Positions 43,057 to 52,319 of a stretch of DNA of 64,000 bases are shown here, piece after piece (positions within the stretch are counted from its first letter, which is position 1; every line of letters begins with the position of its first letter). Source of the stretch: Roseovarius sp. 217 (GTDB taxonomy: Bacteria > Pseudomonadota > Alphaproteobacteria > Rhodobacterales > Rhodobacteraceae); NCBI RefSeq assembly GCF_000152845.1, contig NZ_CH902585.1, positions 13,792 to 77,791 of the forward strand, in the 5' to 3' direction. The notes beneath the pieces are model-generated. The model was given only the letters and a program-made list of their open reading frames with translations. It had not been told where the DNA came from and searched no databases. The position numbers and the translations under genes were made by a program.

Positions 43057-43737
43057 ATGACGAAAACCGCAACCCATTCCGCGAGCCACGAACGCGACGC
43101 CTTCGAGGCGGATTTCATCTACGGGCCGAGGCGGCGCGAGCGCTTTGCGTGGTTTGTCGCCGCCGCGGGCATACTGGTTGGCGTGGCTGGCATGGTCGCG
43201 GGCGCGAGCCTCTTTCCGCTCAAATCCACCGAGACCTTCGTCGTCGTGGTCGACAAGAAAACTGGCGAGATGGACCGGGTGGCCGCGGTTCAGGCGCTGA
43301 CGCTGTCGGAGAGCGATGCCATTATTCAGGCCAATCTCGTGGCCTATGTCGATGACCGCGAAACCTATGACCTGATCGATGGCGAGCAACGCATCAACTC
43401 GGTCCTCGACCGCTCAGATGGTGACGCCGCCCGCTCGCTGCGCGATCTCTGGTCCTCAACCAACGAGGATTATCCGATCTCCGTCTATGGCCGTGACGCC
43501 ACGATCGATGTGGTGATCAAGTCGGTAAACCAGATCGAACGCGGCGTGGCCCAGGTCCGCTTCACCCGCACGCTCCGCCGTCCTCGCGACACCCGCACCG
43601 TGACCCGGTCTTACGTCGCCACCGTCGGCTACGACTTCCAACCCGAAACCCGCCAGCGCCTTCAGGATGTCTGGGCCAACCCCTTGGGCTTCGTGGTGAC
43701 CTCCTACCGCGTCGACGCCGAGACCCTGGAGAACTGA
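43057..43737 (+). CDS. virB8: VirB8 inner-membrane assembly protein
   Basis: 226 residues: cytoplasmic N-terminus with FIYGPRRRERFAWFVA, one span (ILVGVAGMVAGASLF), and a periplasmic NTF2-like domain with DKKTGEMDR, VAYVDDRETYDL, YPISVYGR and RQRLQDVWANPLGFVVTSYRVD. Bridges inner and outer core. Gap of five bases to virB9. Confidence 0.93.
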   Translation: MTKTATHSASHERDAFEADFIYGPRRRERFAWFVAAAGILVGVAGMVAGASLFPLKSTETFVVVVDKKTGEMDRVAAVQALTLSESDAIIQANLVAYVDDRETYDLIDGEQRINSVLDRSDGDAARSLRDLWSSTNEDYPISVYGRDATIDVVIKSVNQIERGVAQVRFTRTLRRPRDTRTVTRSYVATVGYDFQPETRQRLQDVWANPLGFVVTSYRVDAETLEN

Positions 43738-43742
43738 ACAAT

Positions 43743-44465
43743 ATGAAATCCCTGCCCGCGCTCCTCCTGGCGCTTGCCCTTCCCGTTGCCGCCTTTGCCG
43801 AGGCCACGCCGCAAGGCGGCCCGCTCGACATCCGCATCCGCACCGCCGTCTATAATGAAAACCAGGTCTACCGGATCGAAACGGATCTCAGGCATTCGAC
43901 GACGATTCATTTCGGGGCGTGGGAACGACTCATAGCGGTGATTGTCGGCGACACCGAGAGCTTCCAGGTCGATCCGATCCCCGAGCTTGGCAATGTGCTG
44001 ACTATCAAGCCGCATGTGGCGCAGGCCTCGACCAACATGACGGTGATCACCAACCGCCGCACCTATTCCTTCCATTTGCGCGAAGGCTCGATCCCGAACC
44101 GGTCGGCCAAGTTCTTCGAGGTGCGCTTCCGCTACCCCGATGAGGAACGCCGCGCGTCGGCGGCTACCCAGCCGAAAGGCCTCATAGCCCCCCGCAATTA
44201 CAACTACCGCGTCTCGGGGATCGGCGATTTCCGCCCCAGCCACATCTACGACGACCGGCGCTATACCTACTTCGTCTTCCCTTCGAGCGGCCGCCAGCCC
44301 GCCCTCTTCAAGGCCGATGACCAGGGCCGAGAGCGCACGGTCAACTGGACCCAACAAGGCAACACCGTCCGGGTACTCGGGGTGAACACCTATTGGACGT
44401 TGCGCATCGGCGACGAGGCGATCTGCGCCTGGCGCGACGAGAGCGCGATCTACGTGAGCAACTGA
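43743..44465 (+). CDS. virB9: VirB9 outer-core protein
   Basis: 240 residues with signal peptide (AAFAEATP). Characteristic blocks: TTIHFGAWERLIAVIVGDT, LTIKPHVAQASTNMTVITNRRTYSF, HIYDDRRYTYFVFP and VNTYWTLRIGDEAICAW. It forms the outer-membrane core with VirB7 and VirB10. Confidence 0.94.
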   Translation: MKSLPALLLALALPVAAFAEATPQGGPLDIRIRTAVYNENQVYRIETDLRHSTTIHFGAWERLIAVIVGDTESFQVDPIPELGNVLTIKPHVAQASTNMTVITNRRTYSFHLREGSIPNRSAKFFEVRFRYPDEERRASAATQPKGLIAPRNYNYRVSGIGDFRPSHIYDDRRYTYFVFPSSGRQPALFKADDQGRERTVNWTQQGNTVRVLGVNTYWTLRIGDEAICAWRDESAIYVSN

Positions 44466-44467
44466 CC

Positions 44468-45892
44468 ATGGCCGATCAAACCCCTCCCGAGCTGCAGGAC
44501 CGCCTCGACCAGTTTGGGGCACGTGGCAAATCCAAACGCCGCGGCAACAGCCTCGGGATTGGTGCCCTCGCCGCCGCCCTCGCCCTCGGCGGGGCCGGGG
44601 TTGCGTATTTTCTGGCCACTGGACTGCAGGAGGGCGACAGCGCGCTTGAGACCTCCGATGTCGAAACCTTCCAGGACCGCCGCCCCGGCACCGGCGGGCG
44701 GCTGGAGTTTCCGCCCGACGAGACCTCCAACCAAGTCAATGACGCGCTGATCGCTGTCGAGGAAGCGCTCGACGTGCCCGCAGCCCCTGCTCCGGAACCG
44801 AGCGCCGAAGTGCTGGCCGAGATCGCCAAGGTGCGCGAGGCCCTCGCCGCCAGCCAGGCCGCGCGGAACTCGGAAATCCAATCCGCCGTTGGCGACCTGC
44901 GCGAGGCCTTCGACGAACAGAAGGCAGCGCTTGAAGCGACGCTCGCCGCAAAGGAGGCCGAGCTTGCCAACCTGCAGCGCCAGACCGAGACCCGCATCGA
45001 AGGGCTGCAGGCCATGCTCGATGCCGAACGGGCGCAGCGCGAGGGGCTCGAGGCTGAGCTTGACCGCGAGGGGCTGATCGCCGATCAGCGCCTTCTCGAA
45101 GAACGCCGTCGCCAGGAGGAAGAACAGCGCCAGCGCGAGGCCGCGCGGATCGCCGAAGAGCTCCTCGCCGCGCAAATCAAATCGCCAGCGGTGGTTTATG
45201 CCGACGGTCCGCGTGGCGGCCAAAGTGGCGCGGCGGTGGTCGATCCGGCGACCGCTGGCACCGGGGGGCCGGTCCTCTCGGGCAATGAGCAGTTCCTACA
45301 GAGCGCGCGTTCGCTCGAAATCCAGGAAGCCGCCCGCCTAACCAACCCCGAGCGCACACTGACCCAAGGATCCGTCATCCAAGCGGCGCTCCAGACCGCC
45401 ATCAACAGCGATCTGCCGGGCTCCGTTGTCGCGGTGGTCTCCGAGCCGGTTCCGGCGTTTTCCGGGGACCAGATCCTGATCCCCCGTGGCTCCCGCCTTT
45501 TTGGCCAATACCGCTCCGGCATCGAGATGCACCAAAAGCGCATCTTGATCCTCTGGACCCGCGTGCTGACTCCGGACGGTACCTCGATGGAAATCGCAGC
45601 CGTGGGCGGCGACCAGCTCGGCCGCTCGGGCCTCACCGGCCTTGTCGACACCAAGTTCGCCGAGCGCTTTGGCGGAGCGGCGCTGATTTCCGTGATCGGG
45701 GCGGCACCGGCGGTCGCAGCAGAGAGCGCCAACAACGAAACCACAAGCATCGTTCTGGGCGACGTCGGCCGCGATCTTCAGGATGCGGTCGGGTCGGTCA
45801 TCGCCGATCAGGTCTCCATCGCGCCGACGATCTATGTCGATCATGGCGCGTCCGTCACCGTGCTCGTGGACCGGGATGTGGTGATCTATTGA
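44468..45892 (+). CDS. virB10: VirB10 core-complex protein
   Basis: 474 residues from ATG 44468, two bases after virB9. A short cytoplasmic part, one span (LGIGALAAALALGGAGVAYFL), a long periplasmic coiled coil with Gln/Glu/Arg repeats (residues about 120-240), then the conserved beta-barrel domain: LTQGSVIQAALQTAINSDLPG, VPAFSGDQILIPRGSRLFG, GRSGLTGLVDTKFAERFGGAAL and PTIYVDHGASVTVLVDRDVVIY. Sequence-complete. Confidence 0.95.
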   Translation: MADQTPPELQDRLDQFGARGKSKRRGNSLGIGALAAALALGGAGVAYFLATGLQEGDSALETSDVETFQDRRPGTGGRLEFPPDETSNQVNDALIAVEEALDVPAAPAPEPSAEVLAEIAKVREALAASQAARNSEIQSAVGDLREAFDEQKAALEATLAAKEAELANLQRQTETRIEGLQAMLDAERAQREGLEAELDREGLIADQRLLEERRRQEEEQRQREAARIAEELLAAQIKSPAVVYADGPRGGQSGAAVVDPATAGTGGPVLSGNEQFLQSARSLEIQEAARLTNPERTLTQGSVIQAALQTAINSDLPGSVVAVVSEPVPAFSGDQILIPRGSRLFGQYRSGIEMHQKRILILWTRVLTPDGTSMEIAAVGGDQLGRSGLTGLVDTKFAERFGGAALISVIGAAPAVAAESANNETTSIVLGDVGRDLQDAVGSVIADQVSIAPTIYVDHGASVTVLVDRDVVIY

Positions 45893-46869
45893 TGGATCAG
45901 GCATCACCAGCGTCGTATCTCGAGCGCTATCTCGATCCGTTCCGCGACCTTCTGCGACGCGACGACGTGGTCGAGATCGCAATCAATCCGGACGGCAAGG
46001 TCTGGCTCGAGGTCGCGGGCGACGCCACCATGCGCCACGAAGGCCAGACCGTGGACCGGACAACCGCCCTCATCATGGCCCAGACCATCGTCGGCGATGC
46101 CAAGGCTCGTGTCTCTGAAAAGAACCCGCTCGTCTCCGGCAAAGTGGAGTACGCGGGTCGCCCGCTTCGGGTCCAGGTCGCCGTGCCACCCGCCATCGAC
46201 CGCGGTGCCTCGATCACCATCCGCCTCTTTGGTTCTGGCAGCGCTCGGGACTACGCCCCCGCCTATCTCTTCGGCAAGGCTGTCTCGCTCGAGGCCCTCC
46301 GCGCCGAGAAAATGAAAAACATCGCCCAACTTGCCGAAGAAAACCTTGAGACCGCGCTGCAGACCCTGGTCGAGGCACGGCTCAACGTCTTGATCAGTGG
46401 CGGCACCTCCACCGGCAAGACCACCTTCGCTCGCCACCTCCTGACCCACGTCAATGAGCACGAACGGCTGATCACAATCGAGGACGCTTTCGAGCTGTTC
46501 CCCAGCCAGCCGAACACCGTCGCCCTTTTGGCCGACCGCGGTTCCGGATCGCAACGCAGCGCCAATGCCCTCCTTCAGGCCTCCCTTCGCATGCGCCCCG
46601 ACCGCATCATCGTCGGCGAACTGCGCGGGGCCGAGGCCCTGACCTATCTCGAAGCCATCAACACAGGGCATGGCGGGTCAGTCTCTACGATCCACGCCGA
46701 AACTGCGGAACTCGCCATCGACCGGCTGGCGATCATGGTGCTGCAGGCTGGCACACCCCTGACCTTCGCCGAGGTGCGCGAGTACATCCGAAAATCCATC
46801 GATGTGATCGTGCAGCTCGGGCGAGTCGACGGGAAGCGGGGGATTACGGAATTTTATCTGCCAGATTAA
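45892..46869 (+). CDS. virB11: VirB11 secretion ATPase
   Basis: 325 residues; ATG overlaps the virB10 stop (TGATG). Walker A SGGTSTGKTTFARHLL near residue 170, Asp box ITIEDAFEL, Walker B RPDRIIVGELRGAEALTYL and the His box NTGHGGSVSTIHA. Hexameric ATPase for pilus and substrate transfer. Last recognisable gene of the virB operon; a short coupled frame follows. Confidence 0.96.
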   Translation: MDQASPASYLERYLDPFRDLLRRDDVVEIAINPDGKVWLEVAGDATMRHEGQTVDRTTALIMAQTIVGDAKARVSEKNPLVSGKVEYAGRPLRVQVAVPPAIDRGASITIRLFGSGSARDYAPAYLFGKAVSLEALRAEKMKNIAQLAEENLETALQTLVEARLNVLISGGTSTGKTTFARHLLTHVNEHERLITIEDAFELFPSQPNTVALLADRGSGSQRSANALLQASLRMRPDRIIVGELRGAEALTYLEAINTGHGGSVSTIHAETAELAIDRLAIMVLQAGTPLTFAEVREYIRKSIDVIVQLGRVDGKRGITEFYLPD

Positions 46870-46997
46870 TGGCGACTTTCAACAGCATCGGCGAAAAGCC
46901 GACTTTCGCTGCGCTTCGCGCCGTGGCCGGCAAAGCGCGGGAGCTGCCTAAAAGATTTCTCGTTTCCTGGCACGAGGTTACATCGCAATCATGTTAA
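46869..46997 (+). CDS. Short ORF coupled to virB11, probably a truncated gene
   Basis: 42 codons whose ATG shares one base with the virB11 stop (TAATG). The peptide reads MATFNSIGEKPTFAAL, then GKARELPKRFLVSWHEV. The coupling looks like a genuine next gene of the operon that is cut short where the LysR/TRAP module begins. Not recognised. Confidence 0.4.
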   Translation: MATFNSIGEKPTFAALRAVAGKARELPKRFLVSWHEVTSQSC

Positions 46998-47022
46998 CGG
47001 ATCGTATAGCATATACTGGCGC

Positions 47023-47934
47023 TTAGACGCGCATTTCGCTGAACACATCCGAGACGACCTTGCGCAACCACTTCTGGCCCGGCTCGCGCTCCGTTCTGAG
47101 ATCCCAGCAAAGATCGAAGGAAAATACCACTTCCTGCAACGGCAGGGGGACAGACCGCAGGTTATTCAATCGAGGGTCCAGCGAGAATAGGCGTTGTGGG
47201 GCGATGGCGATGAGGTCTGAATTGGCCACGATATCGGGTATTTCAAACCAGCTTGCGACCGTCATCGCCATGTGCCGCGTCAATCCGCGTGCCGCCAGCA
47301 CGTCGTCGATAACGGTCGTGCCCGTAGCCGATTGCGACAATTTCACGTGGGGCAATTCAGCGTATAGTTCGGCGGTCATCGGCTCGTGCGCGCGCGGGTG
47401 ATCGCGCCGCATCAGGACGACAATCTCGTCAGCTAGCAGCCGCTGGGACCGGACCATTTCCGGTTGCAGACGCCCCGGTGTCAGACGCACCTGCATGTCG
47501 ACGCGGTCCCAGACGCTTTCCGGCGAAATGGTAAAGGGCAGGATGTCGATGGACACGCCCGGGGCTTCGACCTGCAGCCGTTCGGCAAGCCGCGGCAGCA
47601 GAAAAGCTGAGACATAGTCAGCCACCTGCATGGTAAAAACTCGCTCGGCCTTGGCGGGAAGAAACTGGTGCTGCAAGGAAATAGCTGTCGAGATAAAGCC
47701 GAGACCGCGCTCAATATCGGCATAGAGGTCTCGGGCGCGATCGGTGGGCCTTACACCGTCTGCCGTCCGAAAGAAAAGCTCGTCGTTCAACATCACGCGC
47801 AGCCGTGCCAGCGCGTGGCTGACGGCGGAGGGCGACAGACCGATCTCTTCCGCCGCACCCGCAATCGAACCACGATTCATGATTGCCCGAAAGATGACCA
47901 GCAGGTTCAGGTCAAAATTGCGCAAATTCACCAT
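47023..47934 (-). CDS. LysR-type regulator (NodD/NahR-like)
   Basis: 303 residues. Begins NLRNFDLNLLVIFRAIMNRG, with the helix-turn-helix SIAGAAEEIGLSPSAVSHALARLR, then FFRTADGVRPTDRARDL, typical of the NodD/NahR subgroup that binds aromatic or small organic ligands. It starts four bases after the TRAP large permease stop on the same strand, so it is the last gene of that operon, and probably regulates it. Confidence 0.92.
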   Translation of the reverse strand: MVNLRNFDLNLLVIFRAIMNRGSIAGAAEEIGLSPSAVSHALARLRVMLNDELFFRTADGVRPTDRARDLYADIERGLGFISTAISLQHQFLPAKAERVFTMQVADYVSAFLLPRLAERLQVEAPGVSIDILPFTISPESVWDRVDMQVRLTPGRLQPEMVRSQRLLADEIVVLMRRDHPRAHEPMTAELYAELPHVKLSQSATGTTVIDDVLAARGLTRHMAMTVASWFEIPDIVANSDLIAIAPQRLFSLDPRLNNLRSVPLPLQEVVFSFDLCWDLRTEREPGQKWLRKVVSDVFSEMRV

Positions 47935-47938
47935 GGCG

Positions 47939-49219
47939 TCACCGCAGTAACTCGACGATTGTCAGGGTCACTGGCGGCACGAAAGCCACCAGAAGCAAGA
48001 CCCCGATCATCACCCCCAGCATGGGCATCAAGGGTCGGGCGATCTGTCCGATCCTAAGCCCACTTATCGCCGCCCCCACAAAAATCGTGTAGCCGAAAGG
48101 TGGCGTGGCCATCCCGATGGTGAAATTGATCGCTACCATTGCCCCGAACTGGACAGGGTCCATGCCAAGCTGCTCTCCGATGGGTACGAGAAACGACGCC
48201 AGAATGATCATCGCGGCGAGATTGTCCATGACGCAGCCGATCACCAACAAAAGCAAATTTACCATCAGTAGGTACAGCATGGGTGTGTCGGCAAATACGT
48301 CTAGGGTGTGCGTGACTTTCCCGGGCAGTTGTTCAAATGCCATGACCCAGCCAAATCCGTTCGCCAAAGCAATGATGAACATGACGATGGTCATGGTCTT
48401 GAGTGATCCGCGCGTGACAGGGACGATGGTCTGCAACGTCAGTTCCCGGTAGACACCGAAGCCCAGAACGATCGCGAATGCGGCGGCGACGATGGCCGCT
48501 TCGGTCGGTGTGACGATGCCGCCATAGATTCCGCCCAAAACGATGATCGGCCCGCACAAAGCCCACTTCGCCGCATTGAAGGCGGCCCAGACTTCGGCGC
48601 GGGTGGCCTTGGGTTGAGCTGCGATCTCGTGCTTGCGCGCGTGGTTCCAGCACAGCACCATGAGGCCGAGGGCCAGCAGTATCCCTGGAGCAATGCCCGC
48701 CAGGAAGAGATCGCTGATCGATGTTTCGGACATGACGCCCCAGACTACCATCGGGATCGACGGGGGCAGCATTGGTCCGATGATGCCACCGGCGACCGCA
48801 AGGGCCGTAGCGAATGCACGCGAATATCCACGCTTTTCCATTTCGGGGATCATGATGGCGCCGATGGCCGCCGTGGTGGCGGGGGCGGAGCCCGAGAGCG
48901 CGGCAAAGAAAGCAGCCGCCAGAACCGCAACCATGCCGAGGCCCCCAGTGCGATGGCGAACCAGCACGTCCGCGAACCCGACAAGACGGCGCGAAATGCC
49001 ACCCGCTGTCATCAGGTCCCCGGCTAGGATAAAGAACGGAATGGCCAGTAGGCTGAAGGATTGCGTGCCCGACACCATGCGCTGCGCAAAGATCATCATG
49101 TCGATGTCGGCGGTCCAAAGCGCGCCAATCGTGGCAAGCCCGACCGCAAAGGCCAAAGGCACGCGCAGCAATAACATCAAGGGCAGGCCAAGCGTCAGTA
49201 CGAGTATGGTGTTGCTCAT
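47939..49219 (-). CDS. dctM: TRAP transporter large permease
   Basis: 426 residues from an ATG that overlaps the small-permease stop (ATGA). About twelve hydrophobic spans; DctM landmarks include FSLLAIPFFILAGDLMTAGGIS, GSAPATTAAIGAIMIPEM, GPMLPPSIPMVVWG and NLAAMIILASFLVPIGEQLG. It is the ion-coupled channel of a tripartite transporter for an organic acid. Symbol used in the family sense. Confidence 0.94.
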   Translation of the reverse strand: MSNTILVLTLGLPLMLLLRVPLAFAVGLATIGALWTADIDMMIFAQRMVSGTQSFSLLAIPFFILAGDLMTAGGISRRLVGFADVLVRHRTGGLGMVAVLAAAFFAALSGSAPATTAAIGAIMIPEMEKRGYSRAFATALAVAGGIIGPMLPPSIPMVVWGVMSETSISDLFLAGIAPGILLALGLMVLCWNHARKHEIAAQPKATRAEVWAAFNAAKWALCGPIIVLGGIYGGIVTPTEAAIVAAAFAIVLGFGVYRELTLQTIVPVTRGSLKTMTIVMFIIALANGFGWVMAFEQLPGKVTHTLDVFADTPMLYLLMVNLLLLVIGCVMDNLAAMIILASFLVPIGEQLGMDPVQFGAMVAINFTIGMATPPFGYTIFVGAAISGLRIGQIARPLMPMLGVMIGVLLLVAFVPPVTLTIVELLR

Positions 49220-49710
49220 GCGGTCGCCTCGGCGGGGTCCGGTTCCGGAAAGAGTCGGGCGACCCCGTGCAGGATGAAAAGCGCGCCGCATACCGGCACA
49301 CAAAGATAAAGCGTCTCTATGGGAATTTGCAGCGCGGCACTCTTTTGCCCCGCCGTGCGCAACACATAGTCGATGCCTGCGGTAAGCGTGATCCAACCAA
49401 AGATAACAGCCAAAGCGGCGACCCAGCGATTGGCCCACCCTTGCAGCCGCACGTACCGCGAAGGGATGGTTTCAATGGCGACATGAAACCCCTCGCGAAG
49501 ACCCACGGTCGCATATAGTAGCACCAGCCAGGCAAAGAGAATGATCGCCAGTTCCTCGGTCCAGCTGGGTGGTGACCCATGGAAATACCGCATCAGGACT
49601 TGTGTCAGCAAAAGGCCAAGTATCACGAAGATCAGTCCAACACATAAATTGGCCACAAGCCGCGAGATCACGCGGCTTATGGTATCGATCCAAGATGCAA
49701 TTTTCCTCAC
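49216..49710 (-). CDS. dctQ: TRAP transporter small permease
   Basis: 164 residues with four spans; the first codon is GTG. DctQ features: a first span around NLCVGLIFVILGLLLTQVLMRYF, followed by PSWTEELAIILFAWLVLLYATVGLREG, and a fourth span LYLCVPVCGALFILHGVARL. Works with the large permease. Confidence 0.9.
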   Translation of the reverse strand: MRKIASWIDTISRVISRLVANLCVGLIFVILGLLLTQVLMRYFHGSPPSWTEELAIILFAWLVLLYATVGLREGFHVAIETIPSRYVRLQGWANRWVAALAVIFGWITLTAGIDYVLRTAGQKSAALQIPIETLYLCVPVCGALFILHGVARLFPEPDPAEATA

Positions 49711-49728
49711 CGGACTAATCCAATTGCG

Positions 49729-50727
49729 TCAGTTCGAGGACACGGCTTGAAGCGCGTTCTCAAGCAGTTCGGTGCCGATCGTTGGCTCGAAGCGCTCGTA
49801 TACCGGCCCAACCTTGGCTCGGAACGCCGCGACATCATCAATATCGTTGATTTCCATACCCTTCTCCTGAAGAGCTGCGACCATGTCCGCCTCGGCTGCG
49901 GCCACGGCCTTACGCTGTGCAGCAATCGCGGCGCGGCCCGCATCCATCACCGCCAGCTGCACATCCTCTGGCAGACGCGCGAGGCTGCGTTCGGATATCA
50001 GCAGATGGATCGCGGAATAGGTGTGCCGCGTAAAGCTGAGAAACTTAGTGACGTCAGCGTAATTGTTGGAATTGACCACAGAAGTGGGAATCTCCAGACC
50101 ATCGACCGTACCTTGTTGCATGGCGGTGAACACTTCACCCCAGGCCATCGGAACGGGGCTACCACCAAGTGACGAAAACATCTCGATGAACACGGGGTTC
50201 TGCATGGTGCGGTATTTGACGCCTTCGACATCCTCGGGCTTGCGCACGGGCCGGGTGTTGTTGATCATATTGCGAAACCCACCTTCCGCGGCACCGAGAG
50301 AGACGACACCGTCTTCGCGCAGGTTGGCGGCAAGCTGTGCGCCGACTTTGCCATCAAGAACCATATGCGCCTGCTCGGCACTGCCAAACAGGAACGGCAG
50401 ATCGACAAGCTGGTAGGTCGGCTCAAGGTTGGCGACCACGGCATTGGTGATCACCCCCATGTCGATGGTGCCAAATTGCAGACCTTCAAGGATCTCCTTG
50501 TCGTCGCCCAATTGCCGGTTGGGAAAAAGCTGCACCTCGACCCGGCCGGGCATCGCGGCTTCAAGCTCTTTCTTGAAGGCATGCGCAGTAATCGCATAGG
50601 GATCCGTGGGGCTGTCCGCCGTCAGCCATGCAAGCTTCAGCTCGTATTCCGCAGCGTGCGCGGTTCCCGTCAGGGCCGCTGTTGTCAGTAATGCGCCAAA
50701 AAGTCTGCGCGTCAAAGTCATGGTCAT
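49729..50727 (-). CDS. dctP: TRAP transporter substrate-binding protein
   Basis: 332 residues with signal peptide ending near TAHAAEYEL. DctP pattern: AWLTADSPTDPYAITAHAFKKELE, VEVQLFPNRQLGDDKEILEG, VKYRTMQNPVFIEMFSSLGGSPVPMAWGEVFTAMQQGTVDG and VPGKF-region-like GLEIPTSVVNSNNYADVTKF. GGGAGG lies eight bases before the ATG. The GTVDG/Arg pattern implies a carboxylate ligand. First gene of dctP-dctQ-dctM-lysR. Confidence 0.94.
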   Translation of the reverse strand: MTMTLTRRLFGALLTTAALTGTAHAAEYELKLAWLTADSPTDPYAITAHAFKKELEAAMPGRVEVQLFPNRQLGDDKEILEGLQFGTIDMGVITNAVVANLEPTYQLVDLPFLFGSAEQAHMVLDGKVGAQLAANLREDGVVSLGAAEGGFRNMINNTRPVRKPEDVEGVKYRTMQNPVFIEMFSSLGGSPVPMAWGEVFTAMQQGTVDGLEIPTSVVNSNNYADVTKFLSFTRHTYSAIHLLISERSLARLPEDVQLAVMDAGRAAIAAQRKAVAAAEADMVAALQEKGMEINDIDDVAAFRAKVGPVYERFEPTIGTELLENALQAVSSN

Positions 50728-50850
50728 CAGGTATCCTCCCTTAGATGAATTCCGGGCCGAATTAACACGGCATCCGAAACGTCTGTGAAAAGACTAAGCA
50801 GGTGATGGCCAATGCAAACAGTTCATAATTTACACAGTAAGCTGCACGTT

Positions 50851-50878
50851 CTGCATGTGATAAATGCATATCATGCAG
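50851..50878. promoter_or_regulatory. Palindrome in the divergent dctP/deacetylase gap
   Basis: CTGCATG (50851-50857) and CATGCAG (50872-50878) are perfect inverted arms with GATA/TATC further in. The element lies in the 252-base region between the TRAP operon and the deacetylase gene and could be the operator of the local LysR protein. Confidence 0.5.
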
Positions 50879-50979
50879 CAAGACGTGAAAGAAATGAAGT
50901 TTTCGCAGGTCTTGTTTGATCCTATGCTGTTGAAAATGTAGCTATCGGCACCGGCATGACCGGAAGAATGAGGACCATC

Positions 50980-51852
50980 ATGTCAGGAGCTGTATGCGAA
51001 AGGGGCCTTGTAAAGCGGGATCTATGCTGGCCGGGGAGACGCCAGATCGCAGTTGTCTTCAACCTTGCCTATGAGATGTGGGCGTCCGGCGCTACTTCCG
51101 GTGTCGGTCCAATGGGCAACTTGCTGGCAGATGGTCTGTTCGATCCCAATGCCGACAGCTACGGGCGCTACAACGCCACTCACGGCATCCCACGACTGGT
51201 TTCCATCCTTGAGCGCCACGGCATATCAGCGACGTTGATGACCTCGGGTTTAGTGGCGGAATCCTTTCCAGACCAACTGCGCACCTACGCCGAACGAGGA
51301 CACGATATCGTTGGGCACGGGCTGGCTCAGAACATGATATTCCCAACCCTGTCCACGCAAGACGCGCTGCATTCCATCACCCGAACGACCAAACTGATCG
51401 AAGCGGCGACTGGCCGACGTCCTGACGGATGGATCAGCCCTAGGGTGACGTCGTCGTCCGATATACAAGAAATGTTGTCGGCGCAGGGCTATGCGTGGCA
51501 CGCGGATGTGCTGGACGGCGATCATCCTTACATCCAGCAATTCAGACATGGCAGTATCCTCGCTATCCCCATGTCTGTCGAGTTCAACGACCTGCCGCAC
51601 GCAATGCGCTTTGGCCGGACACCCGGACAATTTGTTGAACTCTTCAAAGAAGCCCTCGCCGGGATTCGGGCGCAACCTTCAGAAACAATTATCCTTGATA
51701 TACTTGCCCACGGTCACTGCTATGGTCGCCCCGCCGCGGCATGGGCGATCGACGAGATTGCAAGGATATGCCGAAACCATGAATCGGTCTGGCTAACAAC
51801 CCGTTCCGAAATCTCTACACATTGCGCACGGCTGGGCGAACGCGCTGTTTGA
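50980..51852 (+). CDS. Polysaccharide deacetylase (NodB) family protein
   Basis: 290 residues from the ATG at 50980, preceded by GAGG; ATGs at 50956 and 50968 are alternatives. NodB-like blocks: IAVVFNLAYEMW, HGIPRLVSILERHGISATLMTSG, RTYAERGHDIVGHGLAQN, and ILDILAHGHCYGRPAA. The usual first-motif Asp-Asp is replaced by Asn/Glu, as in the peptidase- or allantoinase-like subgroup that acts on amides. It is divergent from the TRAP operon; the enzyme may work on the imported compound. Confidence 0.82.
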   Translation: MSGAVCERGLVKRDLCWPGRRQIAVVFNLAYEMWASGATSGVGPMGNLLADGLFDPNADSYGRYNATHGIPRLVSILERHGISATLMTSGLVAESFPDQLRTYAERGHDIVGHGLAQNMIFPTLSTQDALHSITRTTKLIEAATGRRPDGWISPRVTSSSDIQEMLSAQGYAWHADVLDGDHPYIQQFRHGSILAIPMSVEFNDLPHAMRFGRTPGQFVELFKEALAGIRAQPSETIILDILAHGHCYGRPAAAWAIDEIARICRNHESVWLTTRSEISTHCARLGERAV

Positions 51853-51887
51853 ATACCACAGTCCAGTTTTACAGCTCGCTTAATATA

Positions 51888-52007
51888 CTACTTACGCGCA
51901 GCGTCTAACGCCCTCAGTTTGGACCAATGCGCGTAGCAAAACTTGCAGCGATAATTGCAGGCTTCTGTTACGTGCCAGCTCGCGACGAGTTGAGGTTGAA
52001 GTTCCAT
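51888..52007 (-). pseudogene. Truncated radical SAM gene, N-terminus only
   Basis: Starts with ATG 52007 with AAGGAG seven bases upstream, a strong start. The peptide has WHVTEACNYRCKFCYAHW, the CxxxCxxC radical SAM cluster motif, and ends after 39 residues at a stop, whereas the family needs about 300 residues. The rest was lost at the junction with the deacetylase region. The motif, with aromatic residues before and after, resembles bacterial viperin-like or related radical SAM proteins, but that is only suggestive. DNA 52008-52319 holds no other gene. Confidence 0.7.
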
Positions 52008-52319
52008 TGCGCTCTCCTTGCAAAAGTGTTGCTTGAAGAAAGTGGCCGATGCGGGCAGCGCAAAGACGTGGGATTCTCGGAACATTTCGATTATTCTTGG
52101 GCTCGATAATATCTGCAATATCTGCCTGTGTTATAAGTGCTACCTATCCTGGTCACTCATTTGAACTCGCCCCAGGAACGGCGGGTAAGTTTCGCTATGC
52201 CGTCACTCGCCATCTCAAAATGCTACACAAAGCATGAATGGCCGGTTCGGTGACGCTGCAACGCAGCGGCAGCTTTCCGGGTCAATGGCAGCAAAGGGCC
52301 GTTCACGTAATGGCCACAT

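Noticed and set aside
48333..49301. 322-codon minus-strand frame inside dctM/dctQ
   Set aside because: Shifted-frame shadow of the TRAP permeases, which have clear starts and membrane spans.
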